Below the pieces are notes generated by a model that saw nothing but the letters and a program-made list of their open reading frames with translations, was not told where the DNA came from and did no database searches. Source: Euperipatoides rowelli (taxonomy: Eukaryota > Onychophora > Udeonychophora > Euonychophora > Peripatopsidae). Taken from it: a DNA stretch of 14,758 nucleotides. Location: assembly GCA_003024985.2 (NCBI GenBank), contig PXIH01S0021569.1. One strand, given 5' to 3'. The translations under genes and the position numbers were made by a program. Positions 1 to 8,184 of the stretch are shown here, in pieces (within the stretch, counting starts at the first letter, position 1; each line of letters begins with the position of its first letter).

Positions 1-267
1 AAAATTAATTTATGTGTAAATTGATCTTTGGTTCCTATTTTTAGGTAAGCATATAAAATCCTAACTTACTATAAAAAAAAAGTTAAAAATACAGTATATG
101 GGTTTAAAATACCCTGCACGTGTAATAAAATAAAAACAATTGCGCGTGTACTGCAGGATTAAAGACGCATCAGACGTTTCTAGACCAGAATTAATTCTTA
201 AAAAGTCTATAAAATAATTCAATAAGCCTATAAATAAGATTTTAGTATCTTTATATTCTACATTAAA
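1..267. other. 5' flank of the coiled-coil/ankyrin locus, non-coding
   Basis: This A/T-rich flank has stops in all forward frames. It contains a donor-like AG|GTAAGC at about 43-50 and an acceptor-like TTTTAG ending at 245, so a 5'-UTR intron from 45 to 245 is conceivable. A polypyrimidine tract before 245 is weak and no coding exon precedes 45. I cannot support a gene here beyond a possible leader of the downstream frame. Confidence 0.4.
208..236 (+). promoter_or_regulatory. possible TATA-box motifs
   Basis: Two TATA-like motifs, TATAAAATA at 208-216 and TATAAATA at 229-236, lie 30-60 bases upstream of the ATG at 268. The second would put transcription initiation only a few bases before the start codon if used. 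In DNA this A/T-rich such motifs arise often by chance, so this is a weak inference from position alone. Confidence 0.2.
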
Positions 268-891
268 ATGACTTACTTTATGTCACAAGAGGAGATGACT
301 AAAGCCATAATGAAACTCAAAGTGAAAACAAAAGAAAATGAAACAGCTTTAAAGGATATTTATCCTAAACTAGTAATGATTCAGTCAGAATTGATTCAAG
401 CAGAGAGGAAAAATCAAATATTATCAGATAAAATTAATGAAATTAATTATTTTGAAAACAAATATAAAAAAACAAATGAAGAATCATTACAACAACAGAT
501 TTATAAATGCACAGCAGAAGTCAATTCATATAAAGATCATTTGACACAGCAGAGAGGAATATTGATGGAATTAGAAATGAAATATTTCACAGATTTCAAG
601 ACATTGAAAGAAAAGCTCATGGAACAAGATAACATATTGAAAGATCAAGAAAAGGAACATGAATGTAAAATTGATGAACTACAAAGACAAATGTCTGATA
701 ATTTTGTAAACATTCAGCTAGAACAAAAGAAGAATATCAACGAAATTAATGATCTGAAATCAAAAATAAAAAACCAGAATGAGATATTAAAGCAACATAA
801 ATCTGAAAATGGATATAAATTTGGTGACATCCAAAAACACATGTCACATGAAGTTCTTGAATTGAAAGAACAATTGAAGCAATTAAATTAA
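268..891 (+). CDS. coiled-coil protein, probably the N-terminal part of a split coiled-coil/ankyrin gene
   Basis: This 207-residue open frame is rich in Glu, Lys, Gln and Asn with heptad-like Leu/Ile/Met spacing, typical of a long alpha-helical coiled coil. No signal peptide or membrane segment is visible, so a cytosolic location is inferred. The ATG at 268 has A at -3; a second ATG at 280 is possible. A repeat of about 50 residues is visible: RQMSDNFVNIQ at 140-150 and KHMSHEVLELKEQL at 190-203. A third copy, RQISNKFIEIQEQL, occurs just downstream in another frame (from base 978). The frame ends at TAA 889-891, and coiled-coil coding resumes from 900 in the frame that continues into the ankyrin repeats. 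I infer one gene broken here, though a genuine short coiled-coil protein cannot be excluded. No specific family is recognised. Confidence 0.6.
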   Translation: MTYFMSQEEMTKAIMKLKVKTKENETALKDIYPKLVMIQSELIQAERKNQILSDKINEINYFENKYKKTNEESLQQQIYKCTAEVNSYKDHLTQQRGILMELEMKYFTDFKTLKEKLMEQDNILKDQEKEHECKIDELQRQMSDNFVNIQLEQKKNINEINDLKSKIKNQNEILKQHKSENGYKFGDIQKHMSHEVLELKEQLKQLN

Positions 892-1052
892 ATTAATAAC
901 ATGAATCACAAATATCTAATCTGGAAGAAACATTTAATGCAAGTTATATTAGTAAAATAGAATTTGAAGATTCACTAAGACAAATATCAAATAAATTTAT
1001 TGAAATACAAGAACAACTGAATAATTTCCCATCACAAGTTCCTGATCAGACA
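889..1052 (+). other. frame break and out-of-frame coiled-coil segment joining the two frames
   Basis: The upstream frame stops at 889-891. Stops at 894 and 897 close the other frame until it opens at 900. From 900 to 1052 there are 51 sense codons without an ATG, encoding further coiled-coil sequence such as SNLEETF and RQISNKFIEIQEQL, and they run in frame into the ankyrin ORF. The break falls in an AATTA-type repeat (three units, 881-895), a plausible slippage site. Coiled-coil repeat copies start at 685, 835 and 978, so spacings are 150 and 143 bases. A net loss of 7 bases matches the frame change observed. A GT-AG intron is not obvious, because the only nearby GTs are poor donors. Confidence 0.6.
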
Positions 1053-2318
1053 ATGAATTTTAATCAACAACTTAAGAAAATAGATAATGAGATTCTATAC
1101 ATCAAAATGCAAATATATAATATAGTGAATGGAATTGATATTATAAACCAAACTACTCCACTTCATCTTGCATGTGAGTATGGTCTGATAGAAATTGCTC
1201 TTAAACAAAAATATGATGGATCTTCAGTAAATGCTGTCAACAAAGAAGGGATGACTCCACTTCATTTGGCTTGTAAGTTTAATCTGAAGGATGTGGCAAA
1301 ACAACTTATCAATCATGGGGCTGATGTAAATACTTCCAATAATGATGGAATGACACCTCTGCATTTTATTTGTAAAAATGATCTTTTGGAGGTATATAAA
1401 CTACCTACATTAGGACATTTTAATATTAAGTATAAGAATAACAGAAACATTCTACATTTTGCTATTAAAAATAACCAGGATGTTTCCCTTATTGAAGAGC
1501 TTCTGGATCATGGGGCTAATTTGAATTGTAAAAATGATGAAGGTTGGTCGCCTCTTCATTTTGCAGCATATAGTGGTTATGATATTTTAGTAAAAAAACT
1601 TATAAATGCTGGAGCTGATGTTCATTGTAAAAATTCCGATGGACTAACACCTCTTCACTGGGCTGCAACAGGAGGGGTTAATATTTTAAAAAATTTAGAT
1701 GAAATAGATGATTTTATTCTTAGTCATGACAATACACTAATTAAGTTTTATTTAGGCTCTGGTAGAGAACATTTGTCTGTAATAACCAACCTTCTTTTGC
1801 AAGGAGCTAATGTTAACTGTAAAGACATTGATAGTACTACACCACTTATGTTTGCAATTAGTGTAGGATTGTTTCCTCTTGTAATCAAACTATTAGACAA
1901 TGGTGCTGATATTAATGATTATGATAAAAAAAAGTGGTTTAATCCTTTTCATTTGGCAGTTATGTTTGGACATCAAAATATTGCTGCTGAGCTAATGAAC
2001 CGTGGAGCTCTTATCAATGGTCAAGGTGAGCATGAGCATGGTTTGGCTGCTATTCATATTGCAGCTGGATTAGAAGATGTGTCTATGTTAACTTTTCTTC
2101 TGAACCATGGAGCTCTGATTAATTGTCAAAATGTGATAGGTAACACTGCTCTTCATGTTGCAGCTTTTTATGGACATATGTCTGTGTTAACTTTTCTTCT
2201 GGACCATGGAGCTGATATTGAGTGTAAAAATAAACAATCCGAAACTGTTCTAGATGTGGCAGTTAAAAATAAAAAAACAGAAGCAATCAAATTTTTGAAA
2301 CATCAAACAACATTATAA
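1053..2318 (+). CDS. ankyrin-repeat protein (C-terminal part of the split gene)
   Basis: This 421-residue frame has about ten ankyrin repeats. Residues 1-30 continue the upstream coiled coil. Repeats fall near 34-63, 65-96, 98-128 (degenerate), 130-161, 163-194, 196-256, 260-291, 295-327, 330-361 and 363-394, with a capping half-repeat at 395-419. Classic TPLHLAC/TPLHWAA helix-1 and LLxHGADVN loop motifs recur. Repeat six carries an insert of about 30 residues (roughly 209-238). Repeats nine and ten are nearly identical at DNA level, 99 bases apart. Ankyrin repeats bind protein partners; the partner here is unknown and no enzymatic domain is seen. The ORF is intronless and far longer than expected by chance at this base composition, so it was recently under coding constraint. 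The ATG at 1053 has A at -3, but the open frame reaches back to 900, so the true start is probably at 268. Confidence 0.85.
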   Translation: MNFNQQLKKIDNEILYIKMQIYNIVNGIDIINQTTPLHLACEYGLIEIALKQKYDGSSVNAVNKEGMTPLHLACKFNLKDVAKQLINHGADVNTSNNDGMTPLHFICKNDLLEVYKLPTLGHFNIKYKNNRNILHFAIKNNQDVSLIEELLDHGANLNCKNDEGWSPLHFAAYSGYDILVKKLINAGADVHCKNSDGLTPLHWAATGGVNILKNLDEIDDFILSHDNTLIKFYLGSGREHLSVITNLLLQGANVNCKDIDSTTPLMFAISVGLFPLVIKLLDNGADINDYDKKKWFNPFHLAVMFGHQNIAAELMNRGALINGQGEHEHGLAAIHIAAGLEDVSMLTFLLNHGALINCQNVIGNTALHVAAFYGHMSVLTFLLDHGADIECKNKQSETVLDVAVKNKKTEAIKFLKHQTTL

Positions 2319-2646
2319 AAATAATTTGAAATTCAAAACATCTAATGAATTTATTATATTTATTCAAATACTGTAAGTGATAATATGAATTATATCAATG
2401 GTTCTTATACAAATATTTTTAACTTTTATTATCTCTGTATATATACTGGAGAAATATTTTGTTTTTTCATTAGAAAGTAATTAAATTTTCAAATTGTCAA
2501 ATACTCTTTAATTAACTTTGAATGTTATTCAATTATTTCACTTAAACATTTGTCAATTTTGGGATATAATCTTGACTTATTCATTCACCTGTCCCTTACT
2601 CTTTTTATATTCTTAATTTAAATCTTATTGTTTATTAAAAAATTAG
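2319..2646. other. A/T-rich non-coding flank, probable 3' UTR and spacer
   Basis: No open frame, RNA gene or repeat is recognisable. ATTAAA-type variants of the polyadenylation signal lie at 2480 and 2634, and canonical AATAAA appears only farther on (2695 and 3217). None is convincing enough to define the 3' end of the ankyrin gene. Confidence 0.4.
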
Positions 2647-2832
2647 ACTGAAATAGTCTTTTTTGTGTTTTGTGAAAATTATTTATTTTTAAAAAATAAA
2701 TTTGATTTTAATATTACTCCTAATTGTACTTTTTGTAATGAAATTGAATCGGTTATTCATATTTTAATTCGTTGTAGATATTTTCTGGTAATTAGATTAT
2801 TCAAAACAAATTGTAATGTTGATTTCTTTTAA
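2647..2832 (+). pseudogene. LINE ORF2 C-terminal zinc-knuckle (zf-RVT-like) remnant
   Basis: Sixty-one sense codons without an ATG are open from 2647 to a TAA that follows 2829. They encode NITPNCTFCNEIESVIHILI followed by RCRYF. The CxxC-x(n)-HxxxxC pattern (CTFC then HILIRC, codons from about 2725) is the zinc-knuckle signature at the C-terminus of many non-LTR retrotransposon polyproteins, where it follows the reverse transcriptase and thumb regions. No RT motif is visible upstream and nothing clear continues downstream, so this is a short fragment. Its sequence differs from the C-terminus of the minus-strand LINE near 9550, so it represents a separate family. The assignment rests on motif recognition; a translated search against Repbase or Pfam would settle it. 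Confidence 0.6.
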
Positions 2833-3378
2833 GTACCATATTGATGATGTTTTCAATTAATACCTCTTCATCGTATAACGGCTTTTTTTTTATTTATTTT
2901 TTTACATGTCTACAGAATCAATAAGATACTATCGACTATTTCAAAATCTATATTTAATTCCAAAAAAAAATTTGAAGTTACAATAAAATTACATGTATTA
3001 TTTTGATCTTAAATTCGTGAATTTTTATTTTTGTAATATTAAATGGTTTTCTGATGAGTTTTCATCTTTTGAAAAATAGACATTGTAAGGTAATAGTTTT
3101 TTTTTTTTTTTTTAAGTAATATTTTATTAAAATATTGCAATTTTCTTAATTTTAAATGTTAGTATAGTTGGTATATTATATTAGTTATATTTTGTATTTT
3201 ACTTTATTATAATTCTAATAAAGTCTGTTATATGGGGGCAGTTCCAAAATAAAATAAATACAAGAGAAACAATGAATTTATACATTATTTATGATATCTA
3301 CACTTATGTTCTTGTTACTGTGGACAGGTATTTCTTTGTTCACCTTGCGTAATCTTTGTTAATAATTGAAATCAGGAT
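2833..3378. other. A/T-rich non-coding spacer with homopolymer T runs
   Basis: No coding frame or RNA gene is seen. It contains T runs near 2883-2900 and 3099-3112, and an AATAAA at 3217-3222 followed by a G-rich stretch. That is a possible polyadenylation site for an upstream transcript, but without support from distance or context. Confidence 0.4.
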
Positions 3379-3565
3379 GTTTTTTTTTTTTTACTTCCTG
3401 AATATCTGTAATTATTAGACAAATTCCCAGGGGTGTTGTTCTGGGGGGGGGGGGGATTTTCCAGACCAGGTCGACTCCAAGGTCGAACATACGACCTCCA
3501 AATGCACACAAGCACGTCGTCGTGGCTAAGGACCAACTGCTCGACTATGAAGCCTTGGTAAGTTT
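3379..3565 (-). mobile_element. tRNA-derived SINE-like element
   Basis: On the minus strand the segment begins near 3555 with a tRNA-like head. TAGTCGAGCAG (3547-3537) fits the RNA polymerase III A-box consensus TRGYNNARNNG at every position. TGTTCGACCTT (3489-3479) resembles the B-box GGTTCGANNCC. The body is G/C-rich relative to its surroundings. It is followed by a C run of 13 (G run at 3443-3455 on the plus strand) and ends in an A run (T run at about 3380-3391 on the plus strand). I found no convincing target-site duplication, so boundaries are approximate. It cannot be a functional tRNA gene because no cloverleaf with paired acceptor arms is evident. Confidence 0.55.
3443..3455. repeat. 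G13 homopolymer run
   Basis: Thirteen consecutive G bases (C on the minus strand) lie within the SINE-like element. A long G run is striking in such A/T-rich DNA and is a likely sequencing or assembly length-error site. Confidence 0.9.
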
Positions 3566-4540
3566 TGCAGAAAATAGTTTGTTTTATTTAACTATAGGCC
3601 TACTGGTAACTCCAAATGAATCATCTTCATAGTGTATTTTAAATCTGATATACATCAACTGTCTGCCCTTCTATAGGCTTATGTAAGATTTCATTTGAAA
3701 AGTAGCCAAAATTATAATCTATTTCATATAATTCTTCATATAAAATTTTTAAATTTACAGTATTTACTTGGCAATAGAAATAAAATAATATTGCAATTAC
3801 AAAAATTCAGGGCGACAACAATCTATAATAAACATAGTTATGATTAAAGGATTATTTAGATTATATAAACTATACTGTGTAAATAATAAAATTAATTTTA
3901 TACTTTTTCTAAGATTCAATTTTTATAGCAAATATTATAATATAATCATTTTAAGTGAATCGTTTTTTATTTTAAACTAAGAAAATTTATTTATACAAAA
4001 CATAAATACATACAAATTGATATTATTTAATATTTTTCTTTCTCATTTCTTCACATTTAAAACATAAAATTAACAACAACAAAAAAAATTATAACAAAAA
4101 ATAAAAATCAATGAAAAATACAGTACTATAATACAGATGAGCATAAAATACAATAATAAGTTGGTCGTAAAAAAAAAATGAAAAAAAATTATCATATTCA
4201 TAACTTATAATCTGCTTCGAATAAAACATTTAAATTTACATTAACACTTTAATAAAAATGAGTTAAAAATTAGCGTTGAGGATTTTATTAAAAAAAATAT
4301 CACGGCAAATTTGAGAAATCAAGGGTGTTAAAGATATCTAGCAGTGTTCTAAAAAAAAATGAAAACACATTTTTTTTTTTTTTAATTTTATTACCTTATT
4401 ATTGTAAAATTAACTTAAATGTGTTACACCAAATATACAAAGTAGGTTTTTAGCAATAAATAAGAGAATTTAGAATAATAAGTTGTTCAAATCCTAATGA
4501 AATCTATGTTGATAATTTAAGATGAAGTATAATATATGAG
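3566..4540. other. A/T-rich non-coding spacer
   Basis: Nearly a kilobase of A/T-rich sequence with many short A and T runs, for example T runs near 4371-4383 and A runs near 4080-4180. No frame of note exists on either strand, and I recognise no transposon protein fragment, tRNA or tandem repeat in it. Confidence 0.5.
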
Positions 4541-4625
4541 GCCCGCGGGTCTAAACGAGTGGTATCAGCAATCCACCCTGTGTTCATTGTAATCGGACGA
4601 TACAAGTACAGGTTCAAGTACCGAA
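4541..4625 (+). mobile_element. tRNA-like SINE head
   Basis: A G/C-richer island resembles a degraded tRNA-derived head. An A-box-like TAAACGAGTGG lies at 4552-4562, followed by GTATCAGC. A B-box-like GGTTCAAGTACC lies at 4611-4622, with one base more than the consensus. No terminal poly(A) tail or target-site duplication is evident, and the sequence runs into a short TA repeat (about 4637-4646) and then into the minisatellite. It could be a SINE fragment or a tRNA pseudogene. It is not similar by eye to the other two SINE-like heads in the window. Confidence 0.4.
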
Positions 4626-4689
4626 GGATAGCAAATTATATATATATGCAAAAATGTGATTTAAGCACAGTGGCGGAATCAGAGATAGA

Positions 4690-6090
4690 TAGTCATGATA
4701 GTTAATAGTGTAGTGATAACATTATTTGATTGTCATATAGATAAATCAGGAATAAGGTAATGGCAGATTACAACAAGTGAGTTGTGTATAGGTGACCTTC
4801 TTTGATTGTAATAACTCATAATAGATAAATCAGGAATAGGGTAATGACAGGTTATGTGAAGGTGAATAATGTGTACTGGTGACATTCTTTTGTTGTCACA
4901 CTGGACGAATCATGATAAGGTAATAACAGATGGCATAAACGTGAATTGTGTAGTAGTGACATTATTTTGTCTTAAATAATGAAAAAGGTTATAGCAGATT
5001 ACATAAAGGAAAATGGTGTCATTGGGACATTCTTGGTTGTCATAGAGAATGAATCAGGAATAAGGGAATAAAGGACTAAATCAAGTTGAATTGCGCATTA
5101 TTGACAATCTTTGGTTATCATATATAATAGGATGAATCAGTGATAAGTTATGGATGAATTATGTAAAAGATAAATTAAGGATAAGGTAATGGTGGATTAC
5201 AGTAATGTGAATTGTGTATTGGTGACTTCCTTTAGTTGTCATAAAGTATAAAATAAGGATAAAGTAATGATGGATTAAAAGAAAGCAAATTATGTAGTCA
5301 TGATATTCTTGGTTGTCATAAAGGATAAATAAGGGATAAGAAAATGGTGGATTACATCAAGGTGAATTGTACATTAGTGACATTCTTTGGTTATCATAAA
5401 GGACAAATTACGGATATAGTATTCTTGGATTGCATGTTGGTGAATTGTGTAGTAGTGACATTCTTTGGTTGTCATAAAGGATAAAATAGGGATAAGGTAA
5501 TGGTGGACTACATGAAGGTGAATTGTGCAATTGTGACATTCTTTGGTTGTCATATTGGATAAATTATGGATACGGTAATGGTGGATTACATGAAAGTGAA
5601 TTGTGTAGTAGTGACTATGTTTGGTTGTCATAAAGGATAAATATTAGGGATAAGGTATTCTTGGATTGCATGTTGGTGAATTGTGTAGTAGTGACATTCT
5701 TTGGTTGTCATAAAGAATAAAATAGGGATAAGGTAATGGTGGACTACATGAAGGCGAATTGTGCAATTGTGACATTCTTTGGTTGTCATAAAGGATAAAT
5801 TATGGATAAGGTACTGGTGGATTACATGAAAGTAAATTGTGTAGTAGTGACTATATTTAGTTGTCATACAGAATAAATTTGGGATAAGGTAATGCTGGAT
5901 TACATTAAATTGAATTGTGAAATGAAGACATTATTTGGTTGTCATAGAGAATGAATCAGGGATAAATCAATGGTGGAATCCATGAAGGGGAATTGTGCAG
6001 TAGAAACTTTCTTTGGTTGCCATTAAAGATGAATGACAGATTACATTAATGTGAATTGTGAAATGGTGACATATTTTGGTTGTGATAAAT
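4690..6090. repeat. ~78-bp degenerate minisatellite, about 17 units
   Basis: A recurring unit contains GTGACATTCTTTGGTTGTCA, then AAAGGATAAATNAGGGATAA, then GGTAATGGTGGATTACATGA, then AGGTGAATTGTGTAGTA. The GTGAC anchor occurs near 4792, 4879, 4956, 5024, 5101, 5222, 5300, 5377, 5455, 5533, 5611, 5691, 5769, 5847, 5925, 6002 and 6066. Spacing is nearly always 77-80 bases; the 121-base gap before 5222 holds an extra partial unit. Outer units are more diverged than inner ones, as expected for unequal exchange acting on the array centre. The minus strand stays open for 85 and 79 codons (5374-5631 and 5628-5867) because 78 is divisible by three. I regard these as by-products, not genes. Confidence 0.9.
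5421..5892. repeat. 236-bp higher-order repeat within the minisatellite (two copies)
   Basis: The variant phrase ATTCTTGGATTGCATGTTGG starts at 5421 and again at 5657, giving a three-monomer block of 236 bases. The two blocks differ by roughly a dozen substitutions and one 2-base indel by eye. They are clearly more alike than adjacent 78-bp monomers, so the block was duplicated recently as a trimer. Confidence 0.85.
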
Positions 6091-7516
6091 CAAAGGACTT
6101 TGAGATATCTAAGAAAATTGTGGTGACATGCTTCAATCTGTTTTTTTAGCTGATTGACTTCTTCTAGGACAATAAAAACTGCATTATGAATATTTCTCCA
6201 GTTTAATTAAGGAAAATTGAAAGGGAGTTAAAATGTCTGGTAGTGCTAGTTTAAACTTCAATGTTTTTGCATTAATATTTTGAACATTGGTAGGTCTTAA
6301 GCAATTGAGTGTTATAGGAGTCATTTGATCTATCTAGTTTTTCTGAAATATAGTTAAGTATGATTTGTAGATGTAATTACACAAGTAAATATTTTTAATG
6401 CATTCATTGTGAATATTTAATAAAAAAAGAATGAAAACATCCATAATTATTTTTTTTAAATACTGATAATTTCTAAAGTACTTTGGGCAATCATCATTAT
6501 CATTGTGGTATTTTTAAATACTGGGGAATTTGCAATATAAGTGGGTAATTACCTGTGAAATATAGATATCTCTGACAAAAAAATGCATTCTAAGAATATT
6601 GAGCCTTGGATGACTTCAGACTATATGGGATATTTCTTGGATAGTGTTTCATTTAAATAGATTTGTTGATTTCTGTTTGATTCAAAACTATAAAATTTAT
6701 TTTAATAAGATAATGGAGAATCATAGATGATCAAGTTTATTTAAGAAATAGAGTGCTCAGATATTCATCTGACAGTGCAACAAACTGGTGGAAAATTGCA
6801 AGAACCACTGTGTCCCATGTATTAACCAGGCTCCATTCCCTTTACCATCCACATAGTGTTTTTTTTTTCCAGATGACTTTTCTTGAAGTTTTAGAATCTT
6901 TTAACTACATTTTCATTTTACAAAAACATTTTAGTAGAAGTGATTAGAGGATTGTAACTGAAAGTAAACATAGTTCGTCAACAGGGAGAAGGAGGAAAGT
7001 AAAGATGATGAAATATAGGCATTTAGTGGGGAAACAGATAATAATAACATGTAAATAATTCAGGTGCATCTTTGGTCCAAGTTTATGAAGAAAAGAAATG
7101 ATAAAATTCACAGAGATAATATATGAAAGAAGTGTAATTTTGAGATTGATAGAAACATTTTGATGTAGTTGAACTTTCTGATAAAACTAGAGCTGATAAA
7201 CTCACAGAATAACTTTGAGATGGATAGACTGAATATAGAATTAAAATGAATTGAACGAATGATTGATTGGATAAATAAATGATTGAATGAAAAATAATAT
7301 AATAAAATTTAGATTAAATGAATAATAAATTGATATTAAACAATTAGAGAACAACAAAAAATAAACAACAAGCAAATAAATAAATAAATAGATGATGAAT
7401 AATAAATCATATGATTAAATGATCCAAAAGTATTTAAATAGAATATTATTCTATGAAGACGTCCTATAAGATGGTGACTGCTACAATTAGCTCCTATTCA
7501 TAAAAAAAAATTTATC
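6091..7516. other. A/T-rich non-coding spacer, with low-complexity DNA at 7195-7440
   Basis: No supported gene. A 64-codon frame at 6753-6947 crosses a T11 run just before an acceptor-like CAG and shows no domain. The 7195-7440 segment is low-complexity, built from degenerate TGAA/TAAA-type words including an AAAT tetranucleotide run near 7376-7390. A slightly G/C-richer patch at 6755-6855 is unassigned. Confidence 0.45.
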
Positions 7517-7714
7517 AGAAAGGCATGTAAGCCTTCAGAAGAACATGATAGTATTATAAAATAATACGGTACTCAAGTTTTTCATCAAGGTATTTGTAGC
7601 TCTTTAAAAATTTCTGACAATGTAGCCTATAAAGAGAAGCGGATATGGGAAGATATGGAAAGACAGTCGTTACGTCTTCTTCTTAATTCACAAAGGGACC
7701 AAGAAGGTTATTAA
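7517..7714 (+). pseudogene. coding-like fragment of unknown identity, one in-frame stop
   Basis: From 7517 the plus strand reads 15 codons, a TAA at 7562, then 49 sense codons to a TAA at 7712-7714. The second part contains SDNVAYKEKRIWEDMERQSL, rich in charged and aromatic residues unlike random A/T-rich translation. The base composition is less A/T-rich than the flanks. I recognise no family. It could be a decayed exon, a transposon protein fragment or chance. Confidence 0.2.
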
Positions 7715-8184
7715 AATTAATGACATAAATAAAAAATAATCACCATAATTATGTGAATAAATTAACAGGAATATATACTACCCTAAAATGCAAGATATTT
7801 TGTTTGGATTTCGTTGAAAGTGAAACAAGAAATTATGTCAAAAAAACTTCTTTTTTTTATGTTAGACAAATTATATATTGTCCCAACATATTGAGGAACT
7901 TCTACAAATAAATTTGACAAGTGCCTTTATTGGCTCGCTAATATGGAAGACTAATATTTCTATCCACATTAAATGACGAGTTAATAAAATTTATTTATAT
8001 TCATGCAAATTAATGAATATCATATGTTAAATTAATGAGGTTTCAACATAAACTAATGTCATAAAAGTTAAAGCCACCCACTCAATGGACTATAAAATAC
8101 CTCACTTGATAACACATGAAACATGCAAGTAGTAATAACAATAAAAGTAAGAATCCTAATGTGTTTGAATTTCAATGAAATTGG
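7715..8184. other. A/T-rich non-coding spacer
   Basis: No gene, RNA or repeat is recognised. Only short A and T runs and scattered start codons in closed frames are present. Confidence 0.4.

Noticed and set aside
881-895. Simple gain or loss of one AATTA unit as full explanation of the gene break
   Set aside because: Removing one unit puts the two frames in register but leaves TAA codons in the joined reading, so at least one additional change would be needed.
3430-3565. Functional tRNA gene at the SINE-like head
   Set aside because: A and B boxes are present but I cannot pair acceptor, D, anticodon and T arms into a cloverleaf.
5374-5867. Two minus-strand ORFs of 85 and 79 codons with Cys/His-rich periodic peptides
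   Set aside because: They are created by the 78-bp minisatellite whose period is divisible by three. No start context or domain supports them as genes.
6753-6947. 64-codon plus-strand frame with an acceptor-like CAG after a T run
   Set aside because: No recognisable domain, no donor or partner exon, and the frame crosses a T11 homopolymer; consistent with chance.
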